A stretch of DNA of 64,000 nt from Flaccisagitta enflata (GCA_965153355.1 OZ231127.1:74958001-75022000), one strand, 5' to 3'. Counted from the stretch's first letter, positions 1 through 21,720 are shown. The notes: generated from the letters alone by a model not told the origin. Made by a program: numbers and translations.

Positions 1-2
1 AA

Positions 3-137
3 CGAGGGAACTCTTGGACGACCAAATCGAAACGATGGACGGGCCAAGAAAAAACATTTCTGACGGCGGAAGAAGTTTGGCTGTTACAACATTCCAACGA
101 TCAAATCTGGATGAATGGACTCGTTCGCTATGTTCAG
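3..137 (+). CDS. possible internal exon, gene not recognised
   Basis: The window opens in an open frame of 45 codons that ends exactly at a good donor (TTCAG|GTAATC, phase 0). The peptide includes TAEEVWLLQHSNDQIWMNGL and has the mixed composition of real coding sequence, unlike the simple-repeat ORFs around it. I do not recognise the family. It could be an upstream exon of the receptor gene that starts near 8.5 kb or the 3' part of another gene lying mostly to the left. Frame, donor and composition are what I see; the rest is open. Confidence 0.35.
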
Positions 138-1292
138 GTAATCATGAGTAAATTGATTGACAAAACATGTTGTGTCCATTGATCTTGCATTTTTTGAAAA
201 CAGTTTTTTAAAATAATCGCGTCATATTGTTAGTTAGCGCAGATTTCCTAGTATCTCGATCTTATCAAATTATCTTAACATCTTTAGTCAAAAGAGGGCG
301 CATCTAGATAACAAGACCATCACACTTTACAAATATATTTTCTCAATCATCAAGCGCAGAGGAAACGCTAGAAGATAAAAATGCCTGATTTTCAATTTCG
401 TCATCGAAAGTTTCCCGTCGCTGTCTGAAATTATCATAATACGCGACAACACTTGCACAGGAGGTGATTTCACCTACCTCTGGCGCTTTATCGCGTCGCG
501 GACTCTCGGTATACCAAATCCTAATTTGCATATTTCAGCTAATTGTTTTAAACGCGCTGATAAATCTTCTTTAAACATGAATATAATCATTTCTAATGTT
601 TGACATTCATTCATTCATTCATTCATTCAAATGACTGAGAAAAGGTTTGATGACTTTGTATTGACAATGCAGAAAAAGCAAGAATTATCAGTTTCATTTT
701 GAAAGCGCAATCTCCCAAACGCCATTGCGTTTTGTTCCGAGGGACTTATATAAGAAAAGTGATACTACACGTTGTTGGAATTGAAATGATTGTTCAGATC
801 TTGTATTTCGAGCTTGAAGAGCTCGTGTCACAGGCCGTGACGATCGACTGAGGCGAGAAGTCGGAGCGGCCTTTCGTCGTTTCGTTGCCGTGGTTGACGC
901 CAATGATGGTGACGGCATCATTGCAAGAGCTTGTGGCCGCTTGGCCTTCTGCCTTTTAATACTGATTGGCGATGAGTGTAGGGCGCTTATGTTTCTCGCG
1001 CTTAACATTCCGAAGCTTCTGTTTCTCGCGCTTCCACTGAGGCGCTTAATATTCCGGTACCCGTTTTTGGAATACCGCCACTTCAAAATTTGTTACAGTA
1101 GATGTCGTCTAAACTTGGAAATGCGGGGGCCCTCATATCCTCACATCCTACATAACTACTGTATACTGGAGGTCATTGACCATCCTACATGCGCAGCCAT
1201 GCTCGAGCAGCATAAAACGACGTGCTCTACCTTTAGTGCCAGAGGGCTGTGACAGTAGTTAAGATTGGGCACCTCTGTCCTCCAATTAACAA
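138..1292. other. non-coding stretch, no gene supported
   Basis: AT-rich sequence with a short ATTC tetranucleotide run near 608-631 and repeated GCGCTT words around 985-1050. Open frames on the - strand (343-531, 694-1086) have no recognisable domain and no convincing splice context. Confidence 0.5.
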
Positions 1293-1495
1293 GGCCGGAT
1301 ACACTGCTACCCCAGTCGCGTGCGGGTGGGCAGGGGCCATACTTAAGGTCAGTGGAACATTTGGGCAGGAGCAATGAGGCCCAAACCCCCATTAACGCCG
1401 AAAAAGTAAAGTGTGACGGACGGACCGACGGACCGACGGACCGACGGACGGACCGACAAAGCGGGGTGTAGAGTCGCGTAGCACGCGACTAAAAA
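1293..1495 (+). repeat. family A element, full copy
   Basis: Starts with GGCCGGATACAC, then CCCAGTCGCGTGCGGGTGGG, a middle with GGCAGGAGCAATGAGGCC, a CGGACCGA tetramer tract, and ends with the hairpin AGTCGCGTAGCACGCGACT followed by A-rich DNA. This is the reference orientation (+) used for all family A entries here. No open frame of note and no clear target duplication. Confidence 0.85.
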
Positions 1496-1537
1496 GGGAC
1501 AAGAGGTAGGGGGAAAGTACACCTATAGTCCATAGCC

Positions 1538-1581
<44 letters not shown>

Positions 1582-2533
1582 AAAGCAGGAGGAATGATGA
1601 AGGGACAAAGAAGAAAAAGTTAGGAGGATACAGGAAGTAACGGAAGGGAAGGAAAGAAAGGAAGGAAAGGATACACGGCCAATAAGTAATTACTTGCATA
1701 TGAGCAGTAATGGAGGCTGGCCTCTCGATTATAATGCCGTGAGCGGCACCGCTGCTCTAAAGGGAAGGGGGCAGGGGCCTCGGCGCTCATATTTCTCCAG
1801 CTGATATTGCGTTATCCATAATTTCGCGTTAGATGGACCCTAGAACCTACCTTCGGACGTACGGACACACCTTTTTGTTAGATTATAATGGCAAGCAACT
1901 AAAGATGCAGCAGCTTGTGGCGAATTTATCATGGAATGATGGAACACGACAGCTAAGCAACGGCAACTCTGGACGCATCTTTTCGGCATCTCCTAACCTT
2001 GTTTCCAATTGCAGGCGGCCGAAGAATTTGCGGTTGGGATACGAAACTGGCGCAGAAACGACCAAGAAAATGTGGAAACGAGAAAAGTAGAAGACTCAGC
2101 GGATTTTCGGTACGTGGAATTTCTTTCCCCCCCCCCCCCCGAAACTCGTTAGATACTCTAAATGACATTCTATCCTTACTCTCATTCTAACCACATGGCT
2201 CGTCCCACTTTCCCTCGGGTCAAGGCAGAGGGGAATTATTTATGGTTTTTATGTCACTAAAGTGTGTAGATTAATTAAGATAAAACGCTGACAGCGATGA
2301 AAGTATAATTGTATGACAACAGAACCTTTCTATTATCAATCCCATCGCACATTCCTCCCGTCTTTCTCCCGACTTCTCTGTCTTTCCTCATCCCCCCATT
2401 CATTCTCCTCCTTATCTCCCCTGCCTCCCCGCTCTACACTCCCCTTCTGCCTCCTGCTTCTCCTCGCCCTCGTGTCTCATTTCTTCCTCACCCACACTAT
2501 CATCATCCCTTTCCATGTTCCACTGCCCTTTTA
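1496..2533. other. purine-rich and simple-repeat stretch
   Basis: Contains a GA run (1541-1577), GGAAAG-rich DNA to about 1675, a C11 run near 2131 and pyrimidine-rich DNA from 2345 to 2520. I see no gene. Confidence 0.6.
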
Positions 2534-2936
2534 GGCAGCGGCCCCAAAGGGGTCGATGACCTATGCTTTCACACATATGGGGAATTTTTTCCTTCTCCCC
2601 CTTCTCTTCCTTCTTCTTCTGCGTGCCTCCCCTCAAATCCCAGTCTCGAGGCCGGAATTCCAGCCTCAGGGCCCGAAGTCCAGCCTCGAGGCCCAAATCC
2701 CAGTCTGGAGGCTTAGAGGCTGAGATTTTGGCTGAAATGCTGGAATTTAGGCCTCCAGGCTAGGATTTGGGCTTTGAGGCTAGGAATTGGGCTGAGAGGC
2801 TGCAATTTGCGCTTCAAGACTGGGATTTGGGTTTGAGGCTGGAATTTGGGCCTCCAGAAAAAGGAGAAGGAGAAAATTCCCCATATGTGTGAAACCATAG
2901 CTGCATAGTTTATTAATCCCTATGGGTCCGCTGCCC
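2534..2936. repeat. family B foldback element, copy 1
   Basis: Left arm GGCAGCGGCCCCAAAGGGG then GATGACCTATGCTTTCACAC and CATATGGGGAATTTT; right arm carries the inverted counterparts AAAATTCCCCATATGTGTG and GGTCCGCTGCC. Between them lie about 20-bp units around GAGGCC and CCCAAATCCCAG, in one direction on the left half and inverted on the right. A further tag, GGCAGGGCACGGGTACCGCT, follows at about 2971-2990. Confidence 0.8.
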
Positions 2937-3000
2937 TGCTTCTTTTTCAACTTCAAGCATAGCTTACTTAGGCAGGGCACGGGTACCGCTGACCATCTAA

Positions 3001-3900
3001 AGCTTTTGCAACTACTCCACCCTCTCTTTCTCCCTCCCTCTCTTGCTGACTTTCATCCTTCCTTCGCCTTCTTACTCCCTCCCTTGCTCACCCTCTTCTT
3101 CCCCCTCCCCCTACTCCCTCCCTCGCTCACCCTCTTCCTTCCTTCCCTTTCAATCTCCTTCTCTTGCTCACCCACACCCGTCCCTTCTCTTCTCCCCCCC
3201 CCCTCCCTTACTTACTCTCGTCTTTCCCCTTCTTCCTGTCTCTGGGTGGATTTTACCAGAAGAAAGCCAACGACCATCTTCCGGTTCAATTTTTTTTTCT
3301 CCTCGTATTATGAGTTTCTCGTCTTATGAATTTTATTTTCATACGAAATGGAATTTTGCGGCTGAATAATTTTCTTCGTGAAAGAGAGTTCAATTTCCTC
3401 TCTATTCCGGTCTGTTCTTGCATTACCTGACTAAAGTTATCTTTCTTATTATGTCGCGTGCACGCGACTCTAGTAGTTGGCATAAGTCAGTCGATGGACG
3501 GATGGATAGATGGATGTTTAGAAAAAGAAACCAACGAGGAATCAGAGAACAAGGCCAAGTTAAGGCCAATAAGTGCGCCTCGCTTGATTAAGAATTTGTA
3601 AATGAATGTTTTTGATGAATGAATTAATGAATGAAAGAATGAATGAATAAATGTGGTAAGGCATGAAAGGTGATAATTCTGAAGAAATATGACTGAATCA
3701 GCCGTTTTACACATTTCATATATTTGCGTGACCGACCGATCAACCGACCAACTAACCGATCGACTAACCGACCGACCAACCCACCGACGCACTTAAAAAC
3801 AGAGAAAAAAAAGAAGAAACAGGCCGCTCAAGCGTCATTATGGTCAGCGGTTCCCGATGCCCCATTGATATCATTTAGTATTGTAGTGATGAGGTAATGG
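3001..3900. other. pyrimidine-rich tract and family A fragment
   Basis: 3010-3240 is a CCCTC/CTTCC-rich pyrimidine tract. A family A hairpin end (GTCGCGTGCACGCGACTCTA) lies at about 3452-3473, and a GACCGACC/AACCGACC tetramer run at 3728-3788 looks like the matching tract. No gene seen. Confidence 0.55.
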
Positions 3901-4635
3901 GGCAGCGGCCCCGGAGGGGTCGATGACCTATGATTCCACACAGGGCAATTTTGTTTTGGGAGGCATGATCTTGGGTCTGAGAGGTCTAATCTGGGGTCCA
4001 TAAGGTCTGATCTGGGGCCTGATATAGGGTCTGAAAGGCCTGATAAGAGGTCTGGGAGGCCTGAGTTAAGGCCTAAGAAGCCTGAAAAGAGGTCTGAGAG
4101 GCCTGATTTGGGGTCTGAGAGGCCTGATTAGGGATCTCAGATGCCTGATATGTAGTTTGAGAGGCCAGATTTGTGGTCTGAGAGGCCTGATTTGGGGTCT
4201 GAAAGGCCTGAAAAGAGGTTCAGAGGCTTGAGTTGGGGCCTAAGAGGCCTGATAAGAGGTCTGAGAAGCCTGATTTGGGGTCTAAGGGGCCTGATTTGGG
4301 GTCTGATAGGCCTGATTTGGGGTCTGAGAGGCCTGATAAGAGGTCCGGTGGCCTGAGTTGGGGCCTAAGAGGCCTGATAAGAGGTCTGAGAGGCCTGATT
4401 TGGGGTCTGAGAGGCCTGCTTTGAGGTCTGAGAGGCCTGATTTGGGGTCTGAGAGGCCTGCTTTGAGGTCTGATAGGCCTGATTTGGGGTCTGAGAGGCC
4501 TGATTTGAGGTCTCAGAGGCTTGATTTCAGGTCTCAGAGGCCTGATTTAGGGCTTGGGGGGGGACATAGACATCAGATCGGAAAAATTGTCCTGTGTGGA
4601 ACCATAGGTCATCGACTCCTCCGGGGCCGCTGCCC
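3901..4635. repeat. family B foldback element, copy 2, with long 22-bp array
   Basis: Arms GGCAGCGGCCCCGGAGGGGTC and its inverse GGGGCCGCTGCCC enclose about 26 direct copies of a roughly 22-bp unit of the type GAGAGGCCTGATTTGGGGTC (about 3975-4555). Unlike copies 1 and 3, this interior is an array in one direction only. Confidence 0.8.
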
Positions 4636-4749
4636 AAAAAGGAAAGAAAGAAAAAACAAAGGGAAAGAGACGAAGAAACAAACAATGAATGAAAGAATCA
4701 AGATAAATAAACAGAGATAGAAAAATAAGAATATAGAATAAAATGACAG

Positions 4750-5281
4750 AAAAAAAGAAAGGAAGAAAGAAAGAAAGAAAGAAAGTAAGAAAGAAAGAAA
4801 GAAAGAACGAAAGAAAGAACGAACGAACGAACGAACGAACGAACGAACGAACGAACGAACGAACGAACGAACGAACGAACGAACGAACGAACGAAAGAAA
4901 GAAAGAAACAAAAAAAGATACAAAGAAAGGAGTGAGAAACAGAATGACTGAGGCAATTTTGACATGGTTGAGCTGCTTGGAGTAAATGATTCGAGTTTGA
5001 AAGGTGGACTCAATTCTTCCTCATGAACAAAGTTGATTGCCTGAAAAACGAAGATGTCTGGATGGGTACGGTCTCATCATGGCGACTAGGCGGCTTATAA
5101 ATGGGTGGGTGAATGAATGAATGGATGAATGAATGAATGAATGAATGAATGAATGAATGAAAGAATGAATGAATGAATGAATGAATGAATGAATGAATGA
5201 ATGAATGAATGAATGAATGAATCCATGAATCCATGAATGGATGGATGGATGAATGATAGAATGATAGAATGAATGAATATG
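4750..5281. repeat. tetranucleotide block: AAAG, GAAC, GAAT
   Basis: AAAG units (4756-4815) pass into GAAC units (about 4816-4894) and then, after 190 bp of ordinary sequence, GAAT units (about 5117-5281). Long open frames here are only low-complexity readings of the repeat. Confidence 0.9.
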
Positions 5282-5507
5282 GGAATGAATGAATAACACT
5301 TATCTAGATTGGTCTGTCTTTCTCTTTGCCTCTATCTTTCTATCTTGCGGTTTTCTTTTCATTTTTCCTTTCACCCTTTCTTTTTGACAGGAAACAGAAA
5401 ACAGATGCTCCATCGGATGCTGACGCACACATACGCAGACTAACACGCCCACAAACAGACACGCGTACAGCCGTACACATACGCACACCTACTTTAATTC
5501 ACACACA

Positions 5508-5587
5508 TGAACACACACGCACACACACACACGCACACACACGCACACACGCACGCACGCACGCACACACACACACACGCACGCAGG

Positions 5588-5649
<62 letters not shown>
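5508..5649. repeat. CA dinucleotide tract
   Basis: CA repeat with scattered CG interruptions, pure from about 5591 on. Confidence 0.95.
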
Positions 5650-5653
<4 letters not shown>

Positions 5654-6149
5654 AAACAGAACCCGTGGAATGAACCTTTGGGAAATGATTCCGTTTTGGG
5701 AGGTCGATCGAATGTTTACCTCGAGTCCAATCAAGTCCCTAATGAATCTTTTAGGCGGAAGATTGCTTCATTCCCCTTTAACCCCCCCTCCACCTCCCCC
5801 CCCACCTCCACCCATCTCCCAACCCCCGCAAACAACCCAGCTCTTCCTCAGCCTCTGTGCAAACAACAGAGTTTAAAGCTGCTGCCATGGGAAAGTGTTA
5901 AGGGAATCGAAGGCCTCTTTGTTACCATCTTAAGATGACAGATTATGCTTATATAAACGTGTTAAGTGTCGATATTTGCTTTTAACGATAAATCATTTGA
6001 ATCGTCTGTTTTGGCCATTCTTTGGTCATCTTGATTCATATAAGCATTTCCTAGTTGCAAGTTACACTGTTTCCAGTTTAGTCACTTAAGTCTTTCTTAT
6101 AAACTTGAGGAAAGTTTTTTTTTTTTTTGCCAATTGATAAAAAACATTC
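5650..6149. other. no gene seen
   Basis: Ordinary AT-rich sequence with a C-rich patch at 5782-5826 (CCACCTCCCC type). No splice-bounded frame found. Confidence 0.5.
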
Positions 6150-6472
6150 CAGGGGTGTATAAAATTGAGTATTTCCCCCCCCCGGGGGGGGGGGAATAAA
6201 ATCAAAAGGTTTGGAGATGGGGAAGAAAATCAAAAGTTTGAAAAAAAGAAAAACAATTTTTTTGAAGATCTAACACTTTTGGTAGTACCAAAACGTAAAA
6301 TACAATTACTACAACTTAATTTAACACTATTTAAACCTAAAATATACTGTTTTATAGCTTTTACGGGAAGAAAAACAAAGATTTTGTTACGCAACGCAAT
6401 GCGTCGCAGGGAAGAAAATCAAAGGCAGGGGGGGGAATAAAATCAAAAGCCGCTCAACTATATACACCCCTG
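6150..6472. mobile_element. hAT-type MITE, copy 1
   Basis: 323 bp with perfect 11-bp ends CAGGGGTGTAT / ATACACCCCTG, flanked on both sides by the 8-bp direct repeat AAACATTC (6142-6149 and 6473-6480). CAGGGGTG ends with an 8-bp duplication are the hallmark of hAT DNA transposons. Next to the ends are C/G runs and repeated GGGAAGAAAATCAAA words in both halves. It has no transposase frame, so it depended on one made elsewhere. Confidence 0.9.
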
Positions 6473-6884
6473 AAACATTCTCTTCTGGCCTTTAGACCTA
6501 TGCCTACCCCCCCTCCCCGCTTTCCCTTTAATCCCTTCCAAGTCCAAGACCAATCCTTTTTTTTAGTCGCGTGCACGCGACTCTACAACTCGCTCTGTCC
6601 GTCGGTCGGTCGGTCTGTCGGTCAGTCGGCAACACTTTGCTTTTTTGTGTCATTTTTGGTCATTTTGGGTTATTTGGGGTTATTTTGAGTCATTTTTTTT
6701 TAGTTCTTGGTTGCTTTTAGTCATTTTTGGTTGCTTTTAGTCATTTATGGTCATTTTTGATCATTTTTGTCAATTTGTTCATTTAGGTCATTTGTGTCGT
6801 TTTTGGGCATTTAACGTAGTTTTAAGTCATTTTAAGTCATTTTGGGACATTTCAGGTCATTTTTGGTCATTTAACATGGTTTTT

Positions 6885-7386
6885 TGGTATGTTTTGGTCA
6901 TTTAAGTTTGTTAGTTTTTTGGTTTTGGTTTTTGGTTTTTGGTTTTTGGTTTTTGGTTTTTGGTTTTTCATTTTTGGTTTTTTGGTTTTTTGGTTTTTTG
7001 TTTTTGGTTTTTGGTTTTGTTTTTGCTTTTTGTTTTTTTTTGGTTTTTGGTCATTTAACATGGTTTTTTGGTATGTTTTGGTCATTTAAGTTTGTTAGTT
7101 TTTTGGTTTTGGTTTTTGGTTTTTGGTTTTTGGTTTTTGGTTTTTGGTCATTTTACATGGTCTTTTGGTATGTTTTGGTCATGCATGTTTTTTGGTTTTT
7201 TGGTTTTTGGTTTTTGGTTTTTTGGTGTTTTGGTTTTTGGTTTTTTGGTTTTTTGGTTTTTTGTTTTTTTTTGGTTTTTTGGTTTTTTGGTTTTTTGGTT
7301 TTTTGGTTTTGTGGTCATTTATGTTTTTTGGTATGTTTTGGTCATTTATGTTTTTTGGTATGTTTTGGTCATTTATGTCATTTCAA
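6885..7386. repeat. TTTTTGG-type tandem repeat with larger period
   Basis: Runs of GGTTTTT of 7-8 bp broken by GGTCATTTAACATGG and GTATGTTTTGGTCATTTAAG blocks. These recur near 6870, 7047 and 7149, so a higher-order unit of roughly 100-180 bp exists. The Phe/Trp-rich open frames are repeat readings, not genes. Confidence 0.9.
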
Positions 7387-8088
7387 GTCTGCTGGTTTAA
7401 GTTTGCTGGTTTAGGTCTGCTGGATTAAGTCTGCTGGATTAAGTCTGCTGGTTTAAGTCTGCTGGTTTAAGTCTGCTGGTTTAAGTCTGCTGGTTTAAGT
7501 CGGCTGGTTTAAGTTGGCTGGTTTAAGTTGGCTGGTTTAAGTCGGCTGGTTTAGGTTGGCTGGTTTAAGTTGGCTGGTTTAAGTCTGCTGGCTTAAGTCT
7601 GCTGGTTTAAGTCTGCTGGTTTTAGTCTGCTGGTTTTAGTCTGCTGGTTTAAGTCTGCTGGTTTAAGTCTGCTGGTTTAAGTCTGCTGGTTTAAGTCTGC
7701 TGGTTTAAGTCTACTGGTTTAAGTCTGCTGGTTTAAGTCTGCTGGTTTTAGTCTGCTGGTTTTAGTCTGCTGGTTTTAGTCTGCTGGTTTAAGTCTGCTG
7801 GTTTAAGTCTGCTGGTTTAAGTCTGCTGGTTTAAGTCTGCTGGTTTAAGTCTGCTGGTTTAAGTCTGCTGGTTCAAGCTTGCTGGTTCAAGCTTGCTGGT
7901 TCAAGTCTGCTGGTTTAAGTCTGCTGGTTTAAGTCTGCTGGTTTAAGTCTGCTGGTTTAAGTCTGCTGGTTTAAGTCTGCTGGTTTAAGTCTGCTGGTTT
8001 AAGTCTGCTGGTTTAAGTCTGCTGGTTTAAGTCTGCTGGTTTAAGTCTGCTGGTTACGGTCTGCTGGTTAAAGTCTGGTTTAAGTCTG
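7387..8088. repeat. 14-bp satellite AAGTCTGCTGGTTT
   Basis: About 50 head-to-tail copies of AAGTCTGCTGGTTT with clustered variants: GTCGGCTGG and GTTGGCTGG around 7499-7575, TTTTAGTCTG around 7620 and 7748, and TTCAAGCTTG near 7872-7905. The variants sit in runs, as expected from local duplication by unequal exchange. Confidence 0.95.
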
Positions 8089-8435
8089 GTTTAGTCAATT
8101 TTCATTGATAGGGTTGATACTGATAGAGTTGATTAATTTGACTCAATTACAAAAGTAACCACTTTTTCCAGTGGTCCCGGCCTTTAATTAGGTGAGTTTC
8201 CACGGCCTCCAATACCTCATTAAGCTGATTTATTCATCAATTCATTCAAGTCAATCTAGTCAACTAAATCATTTTATTCATTTCTTATATTTCTCCCTAT
8301 TCAGTCATGTTGATTAAAGAGATACATTAAGGAGTCAGGTGAATTGATTTTTTTTATGTCTCGCACGCGACTTATAGGTGTTGGCCTTCTTATTTTTCGT
8401 CTCTCAGGACTGAGAACCCATCTGTGCCATCGTCG

Positions 8436-8515
<80 letters not shown>
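8436..8515. repeat. CAT trinucleotide tract before receptor exon 1
   Basis: About 27 CAT units directly upstream of the acceptor at 8526. Whether it is transcribed as coding (poly-Ser or poly-His) cannot be told. Confidence 0.9.
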
Positions 8516-8516
<1 letters not shown>

Positions 8517-8526
8517 CCAATTTCAG

Positions 8527-19077
<10,551 letters not shown>

Positions 19078-19311
19078 GTGATTGCTATCAGACAGGTTCA
19101 AACAAGTACCTTTCGCGTGCTAGCATGTTGAGGGCCTGTTTCTTAACGCATTATTTTCGTATGGATCGTGTTTTGTGTCTACTATGTTTCGTATAGACCG
19201 TGTTTTGTGTCTGTTACGTATATCGTATGATTTTGGCGCATGTGTTACATTACAAGAAGTACTTGAAGTAGGAGTCAGTAAACAAGTCAAGGAAAGATAA
19301 TTTTGAAACAC
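19078..19311. other. no further receptor exon seen
   Basis: Open frame ends at TTGAGGG soon after the donor. An ATAGACCGTGTTTTGTGTCT duplication (about 19157-19225) is the only structure noted. Confidence 0.5.
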
Positions 19312-19466
19312 GGCCGGATTCACGGCTACCCCAGTCGCATGCAGGTAGGAACCGTATTTGAGGTCACCAGAGCATTTGGGCAGGAGCAGGGAGGTCAGAG
19401 AATAAAAAACATAAATAAAGTAAAATTTGGCCGACAGACGGACAAAGCGGGGTGTAGAGTCGCGTT
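19312..19466 (+). repeat. family A element, lost right hairpin arm
   Basis: GGCCGGATTCACGGCTACCC, CAGTCGCATGCAGGTAGG, GGGCAGGAGCAGGGAGG, then a short tetramer tract and GGGTGTAGAGTCGCGT. The second hairpin arm is missing. Confidence 0.75.
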
Positions 19467-19589
19467 ATGATCATGAAAAGCGATTCAAATATCATGAGAT
19501 TGGGAAAAACGTGGTCGTGGCTAGTACGGGCGCCAACCCGATTTGGGGGCCTCCCGCTAATCATACACCCGATAGTCCTACCTCCAGTA

Positions 19590-19770
19590 GTCCTACGCTC
19601 CAACAAGCCTACTGTTCACTGATCCTACAGCCATAAGTCCCATGTGCCAATAGTCATACAACCCAGTAATCTTACAACCTACTAGTCATACACTTTTATG
19701 GGTCACTAGTCCTACAACCCACTAGTCATACACTTCTATGGGTCACTAGTCCTACAGCCCACTAGTCCTT
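19590..19770. repeat. tandem repeat CCCACTAGTCCTACA
   Basis: Units of about 15-31 bp built on ACTAGTCCTACAACC and CACTTTTATGGGTCACTAGT; they abut the 3' end of the Gag-like ORF. Confidence 0.8.
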
Positions 19771-21111
19771 CTCATTGAACAGCTCTAAAAATGAATCATC
19801 CTTTGTTGCCTTTGCAAAGGCTGCCATCTCCTCAATCTCTTGGATTAACTCCTTGATCCCCTCAATTGAATTAGTCGGGACTTCTTTCCCTTCCAAAATC
19901 TTGGCCAAATTGCCCTCAGCTTTCCCTTGCCTTTTCCCGTAAAAGAACTTCAACTCTTCCAAAGCCTCTTTCAAAGACTCAGACTTATCTGGATTGTAGA
20001 CGTAGGTGGAGATCATCTTGTGGGCTTCACCGGCGGTCCAGTCTTGAAGGGCCACAAATCGTTCGGCATCGGAGACTCCCTGAAGATCCATGACTTGGCT
20101 TTGAAACTTGACAATGAAGCGAGAGTACGCCTCCGTACCACCACTAAACTTTTCAGCGGCAGCTGGCGTCGTATTCTTTAATCGTTGGCTGCCGACCAGT
20201 TGCGAGATGTCGGCGGGCTGCGGAGGGGCTGCGGCGGCTGCAGCGGCTGCAGCGGCTGTGGCGGGCGTTGGCGGAGCGGCCGCCGTACCTTCGATGTCGA
20301 TCGATGCAATGCACTCGGCTAAATCGTTATCGAGACCCTCTTCGATCGCTGCCTGTAGTAAATCGCGTTTCTTCCTTTTGAATGCTTGAGCTAACTTTAG
20401 CTTCTCCATCTCCATCGCGTCGGCTTCTTCGTCGAATTTTAATTTAAGCAAAGCCACTCGGGATGACATGGCCGATTCGGTAGAATTATTGAGAGCTGCC
20501 GATTCTTCGGCGGCTTTTCTTGCTGCCGCCTCTTCAGCCGCTTTCTTTTGAGCGGCGTCGCCCATGATGGTTGAATTCGTAGATGTAGACGCAAAACTTT
20601 CCTCCGAAGAGAGACTCGGTTGTTGAGAAACAGAAGGGGAACGTGACCGAGAGTTAGATCGGCTGCGGGCCCGACAACGGGCCAAACGATGTTTAGGAAG
20701 AAAAGTCTTTCTTTTGCTATCTTCGATGAACCGGCGTTGGTCGGGTGTAAACGAGGGAAGATTATCGAGAGCTTCTTTTAAGAGAGAATTAAAGTTATTG
20801 CCGGCTACTGTATAATCGTCGTCCGCCGATTCGGTGCCTTTTAGAAAGCGGTCGAGGTTACTGTGGGCGTTGTAAAAGCGGGCATATAATTCCCTTGACT
20901 CCTTACTTTGTATTCCTTCGGTAGCCTTATCTTCGATGAACTGTCTTTGTTCGGCCGAAAATGTATCGAGAAGAAGTAGTAGATCGGCGAGAAGAGAATT
21001 AAATTGATTTGCGAGGGCACTATAATCTTTGTCGGTCTCTTCTTTCTCACCAAGTTGTTCAGAGAGAGCGACGAACCGATCAAGCGTTTCCTTGTTTGAG
21101 CTACGGGTCAT
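19762..21111 (-). CDS. Gag-like protein of an LTR retroelement (449 aa)
   Basis: Intact 449-codon frame. Residues about 10-61 and 86-131 are a duplicated segment (DRF ... FNSLL ... F-x-x-x-Q-R-x-F-I-E-D). An Arg/Ser-rich stretch (about 144-180), an Ala/Glu/Lys helical stretch (185-260) and an Ala/Pro linker follow. From about 320 on, EKFSGGTEAYSRFIVKF, ALQDWTAGEAHKMI and LEELKFFYG have the pattern of the Gag helical domain of LTR retroelements, best like BEL/Pao (DUF1759-type). It would form particle-like assemblies or be domesticated. No zinc knuckle, protease, RT or integrase follows on the - strand. Family assignment is tentative, coding status is strong. Confidence 0.65.
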   Translation of the reverse strand: MTRSSNKETLDRFVALSEQLGEKEETDKDYSALANQFNSLLADLLLLLDTFSAEQRQFIEDKATEGIQSKESRELYARFYNAHSNLDRFLKGTESADDDYTVAGNNFNSLLKEALDNLPSFTPDQRRFIEDSKRKTFLPKHRLARCRARSRSNSRSRSPSVSQQPSLSSEESFASTSTNSTIMGDAAQKKAAEEAAARKAAEESAALNNSTESAMSSRVALLKLKFDEEADAMEMEKLKLAQAFKRKKRDLLQAAIEEGLDNDLAECIASIDIEGTAAAPPTPATAAAAAAAAAAPPQPADISQLVGSQRLKNTTPAAAEKFSGGTEAYSRFIVKFQSQVMDLQGVSDAERFVALQDWTAGEAHKMISTYVYNPDKSESLKEALEELKFFYGKRQGKAEGNLAKILEGKEVPTNSIEGIKELIQEIEEMAAFAKATKDDSFLELFNEKD

Positions 21112-21439
21112 TACTTAGACGGCGGTAGACAACAGTCAAACGTCGGAGAACAACAGTTAATTGATCGATGAACAACAATGGAAGCGACGGGCGATGGTGG
21201 GTTACTTTTCCCACTTGCAGAGAGAGAGAATAACGATGACGAGCCAAACTACGAAGACATACTCCGATGTTTGGACCGATGGACAATGACGAGATAAGAA
21301 ACGGAGATATACTTGATGAATGGACGAACGGAGAAAGAGGAGATACAACTTTTCCGGATTAACTTTGGGCCAATGCAAGATCAACTCACGATGGCCCACG
21401 TGGTTACTTTTACCACGATGCAAAGACGGATTAATTTCA

Positions 21440-21720
21440 CTTGAAATCACGATATTCTCTCTTACTTTTAGGCGTAGTTGCGACGATGAAAGGAGGGCGG
21501 ACAGTAGACCCAACTTTCTTTTTCTTTTCCTTACTTTAGGCGAAGAAGCGGCGACCAAAGAAGGGCAGACGGTAGGCCCAACATTATGTTCTTAGAGGGG
21601 GAGAAAAAGTTTTAATTTCCCTCTCGAGTTTCGCGATGTTAGGAAAGGCAAGCAGTGGGCGCATTTCCTTTTGACTTTCTTTTAACTTTAGGCTTGGATC
21701 ACATTGGGATGAGGAGTGGT
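21440..21720 (-). repeat. imperfect tandem units upstream of the Gag ORF
   Basis: Three units of about 70-120 bp share TTTTACTTTAGGC-like ends and AGGAGGGCGGACAGTAGACC / GAAGGGCAGACGGTAGGCCC cores (also GGCAAGCAGTGGGCG). They could be an LTR or 5' leader of the Gag element; LTR ends were not found. Confidence 0.45.

Larger units (their letters stand above)
6565..8390 (-). repeat. family A element swollen by internal satellites
   Basis: The - strand copy opens with the hairpin AGTCGCGTGCACGCGACT and CTCTGTCCGTCGGTCGG and closes at 8361-8390 with CTCGCACGCGACTTATAGG and TTGGCC. The same closing form is seen in the 52-kb copy. Normal copies are about 200 bp; this one is about 1.8 kb because its centre is replaced by AGTCATTTTTGG-like, TTTTTGG-like and AAGTCTGCTGGTTT tandem repeats. 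Confidence 0.75.

Noticed and set aside
694-1086. 130-codon - strand frame (Ser/Arg/Lys-rich, contains RPVTRALQAR)
   Set aside because: Composition is suggestive of a retroelement scrap, but there is no domain, splice context or partner frame.
6867-7428. Overlapping Phe/Trp/Gly-rich and Lys/Thr-rich frames
   Set aside because: Direct consequence of TTTTTGG tandem repeats; no splice sites or domain.
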